A DNA stretch of 6,557 nucleotides. Origin: Geoglobus sp. GTDB taxonomy: Archaea > Halobacteriota > Archaeoglobi > Archaeoglobales > Archaeoglobaceae. The stretch lies in contig WAJY01000281.1 in NCBI GenBank assembly GCA_015523645.1, positions 1 to 6,557 of the forward strand, in the 5' to 3' direction. The notes below the pieces were generated by a model. That model saw only the letters and a program-made list of their open reading frames with translations. It had not been told where the DNA came from and ran no database searches. How positions within the stretch are numbered: position 1 is the first letter of the stretch; every line of letters starts with the position of its first letter. The translations under genes and the position numbers were made by a program. This document shows positions 1 through 5,374 of the stretch, one piece after another.

Positions 1-309
1 CCAAACGAGCTTCTTTTAATTTTGGTAATAGCTGTGCTTTTATTCGGGGCAAACAAGCTTCCTGAACTTGCAAGAAGTGTTGGAAAGGCAACAGGAGAGT
101 TCAAAAAGGCTCAGAGAGAAGCGGAGCTTGAACTCATAGAGTTTGAGAGAAGTCTTAGAGAGGGAAAGTATGAGAAAAGGGAGGAAGAGAAGAGAAAAAA
201 GCTTGAAGAGATGGCAAAATCACTGAAGATAGACTACGAAGGAAAAAGTGATGATGAGCTGCTGGATGAGATAAGAAAGGCAATTCCAAGGGAGAAAGCT
301 GAACCATAG
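1..309 (+). CDS. tatA: Sec-independent protein translocase TatA/Hcf106-type subunit (5' end cut by window)
   Basis: This is the pore-forming TatA-type subunit of the twin-arginine pathway, which exports folded proteins across the cytoplasmic membrane. The reading frame is open from base 1 (PNELLLILVIAVLLFGANKLPE), so a few residues including the true start lie upstream; the in-frame TTG at 22 is inside the membrane helix and is not the start. Visible are the short hydrophobic helix (LLLILVIAVLLFG), the FGxxKLPELAR hinge (the usual Pro-Lys after FG is Ala-Asn-Lys here), an amphipathic helix (ELARSVGKATGEFKKAQ), then a long Lys/Glu-rich stretch with coiled-coil character and a tail ending IRKAIPREKAEP. 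The extended charged tail is longer than in minimal TatA proteins. TatA versus TatB cannot be separated in archaea from sequence alone. T-rich DNA follows the stop, so it is probably not co-transcribed with the next gene. Confidence 0.93.
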   Translation, partial: PNELLLILVIAVLLFGANKLPELARSVGKATGEFKKAQREAELELIEFERSLREGKYEKREEEKRKKLEEMAKSLKIDYEGKSDDELLDEIRKAIPREKAEP

Positions 310-310
310 C

Positions 311-350
311 CTTTTTCATCACTTAACGCATTGACTTTTTTGATTTGTTC
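311..350 (+). terminator. T-rich archaeal-type terminator after tatA
   Basis: Two oligo-T tracts on the coding strand (312-316 and 336-341, the second followed by GATTTGTT) lie directly after the tatA stop and before the next promoter. Archaeal RNA polymerase commonly stops at such T-runs without a hairpin. I see no convincing stem-loop. The role is inferred from composition and position. Confidence 0.5.
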
Positions 351-363
351 TCATAAAACCTAA

Positions 364-409
364 CCGCAAAGTTTTTAAACTTCTGAAAATTAGGTAAGAA
401 AAGTAAGAA
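364..409 (+). promoter_or_regulatory. Promoter of the abrB-alkylation repair operon, with a GTAAGAA direct repeat
   Basis: A TATA-box-like TTTTTAAA lies at 372-379, preceded by a purine-containing CCGCAAAG that could serve as the BRE. With the usual archaeal spacing of about 25 bases, transcription would start near 400-405, giving a leader of about 20 bases before the ATG at 425. Two copies of GTAAGAA (394-400 and 403-409), 9 bases apart, sit over the predicted start site, where a bound regulator would block initiation. The first gene of the operon encodes a DNA-binding AbrB protein, so autoregulation is a reasonable guess. No start-site data are available. Confidence 0.55.
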
Positions 410-424
410 TAATCTTGTGAAAGA

Positions 425-661
425 ATGAAGGGTGAATGCAGAAAGTCTAGGCTTGTTTATGGAGTTGTTACGGTTAGTGATAAGGGTCAGATTGCCATTC
501 CAGCTGATCTGAGGAGAGATCTTGGTATAAATCAGGGAGACAAGCTCTTCGTAATAAAAAGAGCTGATGAAGCTGGATTTACACTCATAAAGCTGGAGAA
601 GATGGATGAGATAATTTCTGGAATTCAGGGTGATGAAAGCTTTTTTAAAAAGAGGGGGTGA
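425..661 (+). CDS. AbrB/SpoVT family (MazE-like fold) DNA-binding transcriptional regulator
   Basis: A 78-residue protein with one swapped-hairpin AbrB domain at about residues 12-58: the stretch VTVSDKGQIAIPADLRRDLG followed by INQGDKLFVI is the textbook signature (V-x-x-KGQIxIPxxxR-x-x-LgI-x-x-GD-x-L). These domains dimerise and bind DNA with low sequence specificity, acting as transition-type regulators or as antitoxins of toxin-antitoxin pairs. No toxin gene is adjacent, so a transcription regulator is favoured over an antitoxin. The ATG at 425 is the only good in-frame start near the promoter and lacks a strong Shine-Dalgarno site, as is common for the first gene of archaeal transcripts with short leaders. 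Its stop codon (659-661) lies inside the Shine-Dalgarno site of the next gene, which implies translational coupling. It likely controls the operon it heads. Confidence 0.9.
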   Translation: MKGECRKSRLVYGVVTVSDKGQIAIPADLRRDLGINQGDKLFVIKRADEAGFTLIKLEKMDEIISGIQGDESFFKKRG

Positions 662-662
662 T
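657..662 (+). promoter_or_regulatory. Shine-Dalgarno site GGTGAT for the 42-residue protein
   Basis: GGTGAT at 657-662, within AGAGGGGGTGAT, is complementary to the 3' end of archaeal 16S rRNA and lies 3 bases before the ATG at 666. It overlaps the abrB stop codon. This is among the stronger ribosome-binding sites in the window and is the main reason to accept the short gene that follows it. Confidence 0.75.
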
Positions 663-665
663 GGT

Positions 666-794
666 ATGGCAACTTGTAGGGAGTGTAAGTATTACAAGCC
701 AATAGATGAAGAGAAAGGAGACTGTTTTGGTGTTGAAGTCTCCGGAGACATGGATGCTGAAAAGTGCCCGGCAAATGCCTTCGAGCCTAAGTAG
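666..794 (+). CDS. Four-cysteine HiPIP-like small protein (benzylsuccinate synthase beta/gamma-like)
   Basis: A 42-residue protein starting MATCRECKYYKP. Four cysteines are spaced C4-x2-C7-x12-C20-x13-C34, with the aromatic-Pro (YYKP) and KGDC elements seen in the small beta/gamma subunits of benzylsuccinate synthase-type glycyl radical enzymes, whose cysteines hold a [4Fe-4S] cluster in a HiPIP-like fold. The family match is by eye. No glycyl radical enzyme is present in the window, so this is an orphan copy. A strong GGTGAT ribosome site sits 3 bases upstream, the gap from abrB is 4 bases, and the next gene starts 13 bases after its stop. All four cysteines in a conserved pattern and a perfect operon position argue that it is real. 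A long reading frame in another phase overlaps it and can hide it. Function could be redox sensing for AbrB, electron transfer to a repair enzyme, or binding an unlinked partner; none is shown here. Confidence 0.8.
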   Translation: MATCRECKYYKPIDEEKGDCFGVEVSGDMDAEKCPANAFEPK

Positions 795-807
795 TCTTGT
801 GAGGAGT

Positions 808-1590
808 ATGAAAGGAAAGGAATTTGAAACTGCTAATTTTATTTTTCAGGAAATTAAGAAAGGGGTTACTTACGATTCTGTTTCCTCAATCAAAGAAATG
901 GTAGGTAAGGAAAGAACAGAAAAAATCAGCATAACAAAAACACCTTTCCTGAATTCAGTTGGAAAAGAGCTTGGTAAGCTTCTGATTGAAGAGCGTTGTG
1001 AACTTGATGAACTTTTAAAGCTCTGGAAATTATCGAAAGCAGAGGACAAGAAGCTTGAACAGGGTTTAAAAGGTGGTAGAGAAATTAGGCTGATAATTGT
1101 TAGTGCTTTGGGGGAGGTGAGAAAGAAAGAGAGCAAGCTAGCTGAAAAATTTCTTCTTGAAATCATCCAAGATCTGTCAGACTGGGAAGTTTGTGATCAG
1201 CTAGCTCTCAGGGTTTTGTCCAATCTTGCAACTAAAGATAAACACAGGATTTTTTCGCTGATGGGAGAACTAGTTAAATCTGAGAACAAATGGATAAGAA
1301 GGCTTGCTATCGCTACAATTCCACCTTACATAAGGGCAAATAGGAGTGAATCAAAGCTCTGTCTGGAATTTTTGTGCAATGTTATGGAGGAGAAGGACAA
1401 GGATGTGCAGAGAGCCGTTGCTTGGGCTTTGAGAGAGATCTCAAAGAAAGATTCTAACTTGGCATTTGAGTTTTTGAAAAAATGGGCTAAGGCTGATAGC
1501 AAGGATGCTAAAAAGATTGTTAGGGAGGGCATGAGAAAGCTCTCAGAAGTACAGCAGGAAGATTTAAGGAAAATTATGGGATTGATATGA
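808..1590 (+). CDS. AlkD-like HEAT-repeat DNA glycosylase (DNA alkylation repair family)
   Basis: A 260-residue, Lys-rich, all-helical protein with HEAT-like repeats, resembling AlkD, which excises N3- and N7-alkylpurines without flipping the base. Counting from the ATG at 808, the motif SDWEVCDQLA supplies W126 and D130, SENKWIRRLAIAT supplies R165, and DKDVQRAVAWALREISK supplies W206. These match in order and near-equal spacing the catalytic W109, D113, R148 and W187 of Bacillus cereus AlkD (39 residues from W126 to R165, as in AlkD). The N-terminal third is less recognisable. The reading frame is open further upstream to an ATG at 706, but that part overlaps the four-cysteine gene and reads as low-quality sequence; 808 is preferred. 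The adjacent GAGGAG (801-806) is unusually close to it, and GTG at 799 is an alternative. The stop overlaps the alkyltransferase start (ATGA), supporting a joint repair role. Confidence 0.8.
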   Translation: MKGKEFETANFIFQEIKKGVTYDSVSSIKEMVGKERTEKISITKTPFLNSVGKELGKLLIEERCELDELLKLWKLSKAEDKKLEQGLKGGREIRLIIVSALGEVRKKESKLAEKFLLEIIQDLSDWEVCDQLALRVLSNLATKDKHRIFSLMGELVKSENKWIRRLAIATIPPYIRANRSESKLCLEFLCNVMEEKDKDVQRAVAWALREISKKDSNLAFEFLKKWAKADSKDAKKIVREGMRKLSEVQQEDLRKIMGLI

Positions 1591-2090
1591 TAAACCTTTT
1601 CGGTTACAGAGTTAATGTTGTCTTTATAGCAAAACAGGATGAAGTTTTCGGATATGCTTGGCATTATTCGAGAGAGAAGGCATTTCAGCATTTAAGCAAG
1701 ATCATGGAATATCATGGTTTAGATGGAGAGATAAAGGAGGATAAAGGACTTGAAGACTGGCTTCAGGAAAAACTCGATGAGGTTGTTGTTAGGGGCAAAG
1801 CCTTCAAGCTTCCTGAATTCAACTACAGGAACAGAAGGGTTTATGAGGAAATAATGAAGATACCGAAAGGGAAAACAGCCACCTATTCCGAGATAGCAAG
1901 AAAATCTGGAGTGAGGTATGGGGAATTGCTATCTTGTTTAATGAAAAATCCCTTTCAGATTCTGATCCCCTGTCACAGACTTGTAACAAAGAGAAGAACC
2001 CTGATGGGATTCTACCCATTGGGAGTAGATTTGAAAAGAAAGCTGCTTTGCATCGAGGGAGCTGATCTCAATGAGGAGAATTCTTGTTAA
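1587..2090 (+). CDS. ogt: Methylated-DNA--[protein]-cysteine S-methyltransferase (O6-alkylguanine-DNA alkyltransferase)
   Basis: A 167-residue suicide repair protein that moves the alkyl group from O6-alkylguanine to its own cysteine. The C-terminal domain (about residues 80-160) is clear: the recognition helix region GKTATYSEIARKSGV with Tyr100 (human Tyr114), NPFQILIPCHRLV with Asn121 and the acceptor Cys129 in PCHR, and LLCIEG with Glu157, giving the Asn-Cys-His-Glu network. The N-terminal domain (1-75) is divergent and short. Odd: the usual RAVG-type segment carrying the arginine finger (human Arg128) reads VRYGELLSCLMKNP, with Gly at the position aligned without gaps and Arg110 two residues earlier. 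The gene starts inside the AlkD-like stop codon (ATGA overlap) and ends 20 bases inside the radical SAM gene, so the three are translationally linked. The symbol follows common archaeal usage. Confidence 0.95.
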   Translation: MINLFGYRVNVVFIAKQDEVFGYAWHYSREKAFQHLSKIMEYHGLDGEIKEDKGLEDWLQEKLDEVVVRGKAFKLPEFNYRNRRVYEEIMKIPKGKTATYSEIARKSGVRYGELLSCLMKNPFQILIPCHRLVTKRRTLMGFYPLGVDLKRKLLCIEGADLNEENSC

Positions 2091-2952
2091 ATCTGCGTTA
2101 AACAAACACAGAAAAAGAGATAGCTGGTTTCTCGACGACTACTCAGTCAATCCATACTCAGGTTGTTCGTTTAACTGCATATACTGCTACACCAGAGGTA
2201 GCAGATATGGAAGCTCTGAAAAAGGGTTAGCGATCAAGGCTAATCTTCCTGAAGTTCTGGAGAAACAGCTGAAAAATAGGGCAAGGAAAGGAGAGTATGG
2301 AATTATAGCAATTTCAACATCAACCGAGCCCTATCAAAGGATAGAAGAAAAGGAAAGACTTACAAGAAAGGTTCTTGAAATTGCACTGAAATACAGGTTT
2401 CCTGTCCACATCCTAACAAAATCTACCCTGGTTCTTAGAGATCTAGACATTCTAGGTGAAATAGATGAGAGAGCAGTATTACCAGATGATCTTTCAGAGA
2501 AATTGGAGCATAAAGCGATAGTCAACTTCTCAATTTCAACCCTAGATGAGAGGGTTTCAAGAGTTTTGGAACCGGCATCTCCTTCTCCATCTGAAAGACT
2601 TGAGGCTATGGAGAAATGCAGAGAGCATGGTTTTTTCGCGGGAGTCTCCTTTATCCCTGTTTTACCTTTCATTTCAGACGGAAAGAAGGCTCTTGATGAT
2701 GGAATAAGGGAGGTAAAGAGGCATGATGGGAAATTCATCTTTGTTGGAGCTTTAACTCTCTTTGGGGAAAAGCCTGAGGATTGCAAAACCCTCTACTACA
2801 ACTTTCTTAAAAAACACTTTCCCGAGTTGATTCCGAGATACAACAGACTTTACAGGATTCATTCCCAGCCTTCAAAAGAATACCAGTCCAAGCTTGAAAC
2901 CCTAGCAAAAAGACTGTGTGAAAAGCATGGAGTTGGTTACAAATTGCTCTAG
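2071..2952 (+). CDS. Radical SAM protein, spore photoproduct lyase-like (SplB/COG1533 family)
   Basis: A 293-residue radical SAM enzyme. The N-terminal NPYSGCSFNCIYCYTRGS carries the [4Fe-4S]-binding Cys32, Cys36 and Cys39 in CxxxCxxC spacing. Family-typical blocks follow: STSTEPYQRIE (82-92), ILTKSTLVLRDLDIL (114-128), and VNFSISTLDERVSRVLEPAS then PSPSERLEAMEKCREHG (151-187). These define the SPL-like COG1533 group, commonly annotated as DNA repair photolyase, although most members outside spore formers have no proven substrate. Further cysteines are at 183, 238 and 283; whether any equals the H-donor Cys141 of true SPL cannot be judged by eye. A GAGGGA site (2055-2060) lies upstream of the ATG, and the first 20 bases overlap the alkyltransferase gene. 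Being last in an alkylation-repair operon favours action on damaged nucleic acid, but this is inference from context. Confidence 0.88.
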   Translation: MRRILVKSALNKHRKRDSWFLDDYSVNPYSGCSFNCIYCYTRGSRYGSSEKGLAIKANLPEVLEKQLKNRARKGEYGIIAISTSTEPYQRIEEKERLTRKVLEIALKYRFPVHILTKSTLVLRDLDILGEIDERAVLPDDLSEKLEHKAIVNFSISTLDERVSRVLEPASPSPSERLEAMEKCREHGFFAGVSFIPVLPFISDGKKALDDGIREVKRHDGKFIFVGALTLFGEKPEDCKTLYYNFLKKHFPELIPRYNRLYRIHSQPSKEYQSKLETLAKRLCEKHGVGYKLL

Positions 2953-2973
2953 CATTCAAGATTCATAGCATAA

Positions 2974-2986
2974 GAAATTAATACTC
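2974..2986 (+). promoter_or_regulatory. Possible TATA promoter for leaderless rtcB transcript
   Basis: The 53-base gap before rtcB contains an AT-rich GAAATTAATACT (2974-2985) centred about 26 bases before the rtcB ATG at 3006. No Shine-Dalgarno sequence precedes that ATG. The spacing fits a transcript starting at or next to the start codon. The match to the TATA consensus is modest, and no T-run separates rtcB from the upstream operon, so read-through is also possible. Confidence 0.4.
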
Positions 2987-3005
2987 CCAGATAACTATTC
3001 TGAGC

Positions 3006-4448
3006 ATGGAAAGTCTGTTGAAAAAAATTACAGATTACAAGTGGGAACTGCCGAAGTCTCACAAACAGGGAATGAAAGTCCCGGCATATTTCTACATAAA
3101 CAGAAAGCTGATGGAACTTCTTGAAAGAGATGCAGTTGAGCAAGCTTCAAATGTTGCGACGATGCCAGGAATTCAGCTTGCATCTCTGGTGATGCCTGAC
3201 GTGCATGTTGGATACGGATTTCCAATTGGAGGAGTTGCTGGATTTGATGCGGAAAATGGTGTGATAAGTCCTGGAGGGGTTGGTTTTGACATAAACTGTG
3301 GTGTTAGGCTGTTAAGATCAAATCTCAGAGTTGATGATGTGAAACCAAGGATTAAAAACCTGATTGATGAGCTTTTCATAAGCATTCCCTCAGGGGTTGG
3401 TAGTGAGAGCAAGCTCAGGGTTAGCGATAAAGACCTTGACGAGATCTTTGTTATGGGTGTGAAGTGGGCTATTGAGAACGGATATGGAAGTGAGGAAGAT
3501 GCAGACAGATGTGAGGAAAATGGGGCATTAGATGGTGCAAAGCCGGAGGTTGTGAGCAAGAAAGCAAGGGACAGGGGCAGAGGTCAGCTTGGAACTTTGG
3601 GGAGTGGAAATCATTTTCTTGAGGTTCAGTATGTTGACAGGATTTTTGATGAGGAAATTGCTAAGGCTTTCGGGCTCGAAGAGGGAATGGTTGCGGTTAT
3701 GATACACACTGGAAGTAGAGGCTTGGGACATCAGGTTTGTACAGACTTCCTAACTGTTTTAGACAAGGCTGTTAAGAAATACAGGATAAGATTGCCAGAC
3801 AGACAGCTTGCGTGCGCTCCAATAAACAGCAAGGAGGGAGAAGACTACTTCGGTGGAATGGCATCTTCTGCAAACTTTGCTTGGACAAACAGGCAGATAA
3901 TAACCCACTGGGTCAGACAAGTCTTTGAAAGAGTTTTTGGAATGAGTCAGGAAGATCTTGGAATGGATCTTGTTTATGATGTCGCTCACAACATAGCAAA
4001 GTTCGAGAAACATGCTGTTGATGGAGAGAAGATTGAGGTGGTTGTTCACAGAAAGGGAGCGACAAGGGCTTTTGGTCCTGGAAGCCCAGAAATCCCACTG
4101 AAATACAGGGATGTAGGACAGCCAGTCATAATTCCAGGAAGCATGGGCACTCCCAGCTATGTTCTTGTTGGAACGAGAAAGGCTATGGAAGAAACATTTG
4201 GCTCAACATGCCACGGGAGTGGGAGAGTTATGAGCAGAGCGATGGCTAAGAGAAAGCTAAGGGGAGACAGGATCAAGGCTGATTTGATGAGGGAGGGAAT
4301 ATATGTAAGGGCAACACATGGAGCATTGCTCGCTGAAGAGGCTCCACAGGCATACAAGAAGAGCGATGATGTTGTTGAGGTTGTTGAAAAAGCAGGAATC
4401 TCCAAGATTGTTGCCAGGCTTAAGCCATTGGGAGTTGCCAAGGGATGA
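3006..4448 (+). CDS. rtcB: RNA-splicing ligase RtcB (3'-phosphate/5'-OH RNA ligase)
   Basis: A 480-residue, full-length GTP- and Mn2+-dependent ligase that joins tRNA exon halves after intron removal and repairs broken RNA, using a guanylylated histidine. The known active-site residues are all present: Asp95 and Cys98 in GFDINCGVR, His203 in [10 protein letters not shown], His234 in [12 protein letters not shown], His328 in [11 protein letters not shown], and the guanylylated His403 in [12 protein letters not shown]. The numbering agrees with the Pyrococcus horikoshii enzyme (95, 98, 203, 234, 329, 404) to within one residue. The C-terminus (LKPLGVAKG) also looks complete. No intein interrupts the gene, although archaeal rtcB is a frequent intein site. 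No archease gene, its activating partner, is in the window. The stop overlaps the next start by four bases. Confidence 0.98.
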   Translation: MESLLKKITDYKWELPKSHKQGMKVPAYFYINRKLMELLERDAVEQASNVATMPGIQLASLVMPDVHVGYGFPIGGVAGFDAENGVISPGGVGFDINCGVRLLRSNLRVDDVKPRIKNLIDELFISIPSGVGSESKLRVSDKDLDEIFVMGVKWAIENGYGSEEDADRCEENGALDGAKPEVVSKKARDRGRGQLGTLGSGNHFLEVQYVDRIFDEEIAKAFGLEEGMVAVMIHTGSRGLGHQVCTDFLTVLDKAVKKYRIRLPDRQLACAPINSKEGEDYFGGMASSANFAWTNRQIITHWVRQVFERVFGMSQEDLGMDLVYDVAHNIAKFEKHAVDGEKIEVVVHRKGATRAFGPGSPEIPLKYRDVGQPVIIPGSMGTPSYVLVGTRKAMEETFGSTCHGSGRVMSRAMAKRKLRGDRIKADLMREGIYVRATHGALLAEEAPQAYKKSDDVVEVVEKAGISKIVARLKPLGVAKG

Positions 4449-5350
4449 TAAGAAAGATCAGCATAGAAAAAGGAGTGAGTGTAGCTGAACTTCTCGATCA
4501 ATTTGCAGAGACTGCATTTAATGCTAGAAGGCTTGGTGAGGCTGGCAGAATCTACACTCAAATGCTTAAGGAGAATGCCTTCATTTTTTTCAGCCTTGCA
4601 GGTGCGATGATGCCTGCGGGAATGGGAAATGTTGTGAGAGGTTTTGTTGAGAACGATTTTGTTGATGCAATCGTCACAACTGGTGCAAACGTAACCCATG
4701 AGATTGCCGATGCACTTGGCTATAGCCATTTCAAGGGGGATGAGAATGCAGATGACGTTGAGCTGAGCAAGAGGAATGTAAACAGAATCTATGATGTGTA
4801 TATTGAGAATGAGGCATTTGAAGGCGTTGAAAGCTTTGTCTCAAAGATATTCCAGGAGCTGGAAGGAAGGTATTCGAGCTTTGAAATAGTGTGGAGCGTT
4901 GGAAGAAACTTGCCTAAAACCTCATTTCTGAGAATTTGCTATGAGAAGAAGATACCAGTTTTTTGCCCTACCCTGCATGATTCAATTCTGGGCTTGCACC
5001 TCTACATTCATGGAAAAAAACTTGTTTACGATCCAAGGAAGGATGTTGAGGAGATCGTGAATCTCTGCTTTCAGGATGAAAAAATGGGGGCTCTTATAGT
5101 TGGTGGAGGTGTTCCCAAAAACTTCGTTTTGCAGGCAATGCTTCTGGGCAAGGGATTTGATTATGCAATACAGATAACAACAGATTCTCCCCACTGGGGA
5201 GGTTTGAGTGGTGCAACACTGGATGAGGCTAAGAGTTGGTGCAAGCTAACTCAAGACGCAAGATCTGTAACAGTTTACTGTGATGCAACAATAGCCCTAC
5301 CTATTCTCTATGCATATCTGCTAGACCGCTCTCAACAAGAAAATTTTTAA
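4445..5350 (+). CDS. dys: Deoxyhypusine synthase (possibly a divergent paralogue)
   Basis: A 301-residue enzyme of the NAD-dependent deoxyhypusine synthase family, which moves the aminobutyl group of spermidine to a lysine of archaeal translation factor aIF5A. Visible blocks are [11 protein letters not shown] (50-60), [13 protein letters not shown] (78-89), [11 protein letters not shown] (173-183), [10 protein letters not shown] (217-226), [18 protein letters not shown] (245-262) and SWCK with the catalytic Lys267 (human Lys329). Trp265 and Glu261 match human Trp327 and Glu323. By hand alignment human His288 is Asn226, human Asp316 is Leu255, and the Gly before the catalytic Lys is Cys266. 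Leu at the Asp316 site may be common in archaea; the Asn looks less usual. Archaeoglobus fulgidus is known to carry two annotated deoxyhypusine synthases, so this may be one of a pair with altered amine use. ATG at 4445 overlaps the rtcB stop (ATGA), with GGGAG at 4430-4434. Confidence 0.92.
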   Translation: MIRKISIEKGVSVAELLDQFAETAFNARRLGEAGRIYTQMLKENAFIFFSLAGAMMPAGMGNVVRGFVENDFVDAIVTTGANVTHEIADALGYSHFKGDENADDVELSKRNVNRIYDVYIENEAFEGVESFVSKIFQELEGRYSSFEIVWSVGRNLPKTSFLRICYEKKIPVFCPTLHDSILGLHLYIHGKKLVYDPRKDVEEIVNLCFQDEKMGALIVGGGVPKNFVLQAMLLGKGFDYAIQITTDSPHWGGLSGATLDEAKSWCKLTQDARSVTVYCDATIALPILYAYLLDRSQQENF

Positions 5351-5352
5351 AA
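5341..5352 (+). promoter_or_regulatory. Probable TATA box for the prenyl synthase gene
   Basis: AAATTTTTAAAA at 5341-5352 is a good archaeal TATA box, centred about 28 bases upstream of the ATG at 5375, with a purine-rich CAAGA just before it. It covers the last codons and the stop of the deoxyhypusine synthase gene. This spacing predicts a leaderless or nearly leaderless transcript, which agrees with the weak ribosome site (AAGG at 5367-5370). Confidence 0.55.
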
Positions 5353-5374
5353 GTGGTTAAGAAGCTAAGGATAG

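Noticed and set aside
22..24. TTG at 22 as start of the TatA protein
   Set aside because: It would cut the membrane helix in half; the frame is open to base 1 with NELLLI residues typical of TatA, so the gene is truncated by the window.
425..661. AbrB protein as antitoxin of a toxin-antitoxin pair
   Set aside because: Neither neighbour resembles a PIN, MazF or other toxin; the downstream small protein is a cysteine-rich Fe-S type.
666..794. Evidence for anaerobic toluene/alkane activation from the BssB-like small protein
   Set aside because: No glycyl radical catalytic subunit or activating enzyme with the right context is present; the radical SAM gene downstream is of the SPL-like type, not a glycyl-radical activase.
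706..807. N-terminal extension of the AlkD-like gene from the ATG at 706
   Set aside because: It overlaps the four-cysteine gene out of frame, has no ribosome site, and its residues look unlike the rest of the protein; the cysteine gene has a strong ribosome site.
2334..2786. Minus-strand open frame opposite the radical SAM gene
   Set aside because: Ser/Arg-rich composition typical of an antisense shadow, with no ribosome site or family resemblance seen.
3006..4448. Intein in rtcB
   Set aside because: The protein aligns end to end with the 481-residue standard with no insertion at the active-site blocks.
4157..4729. Long minus-strand open frame opposite rtcB and dys
   Set aside because: It is a shadow of two clearly identified plus-strand genes and has no recognisable motif.
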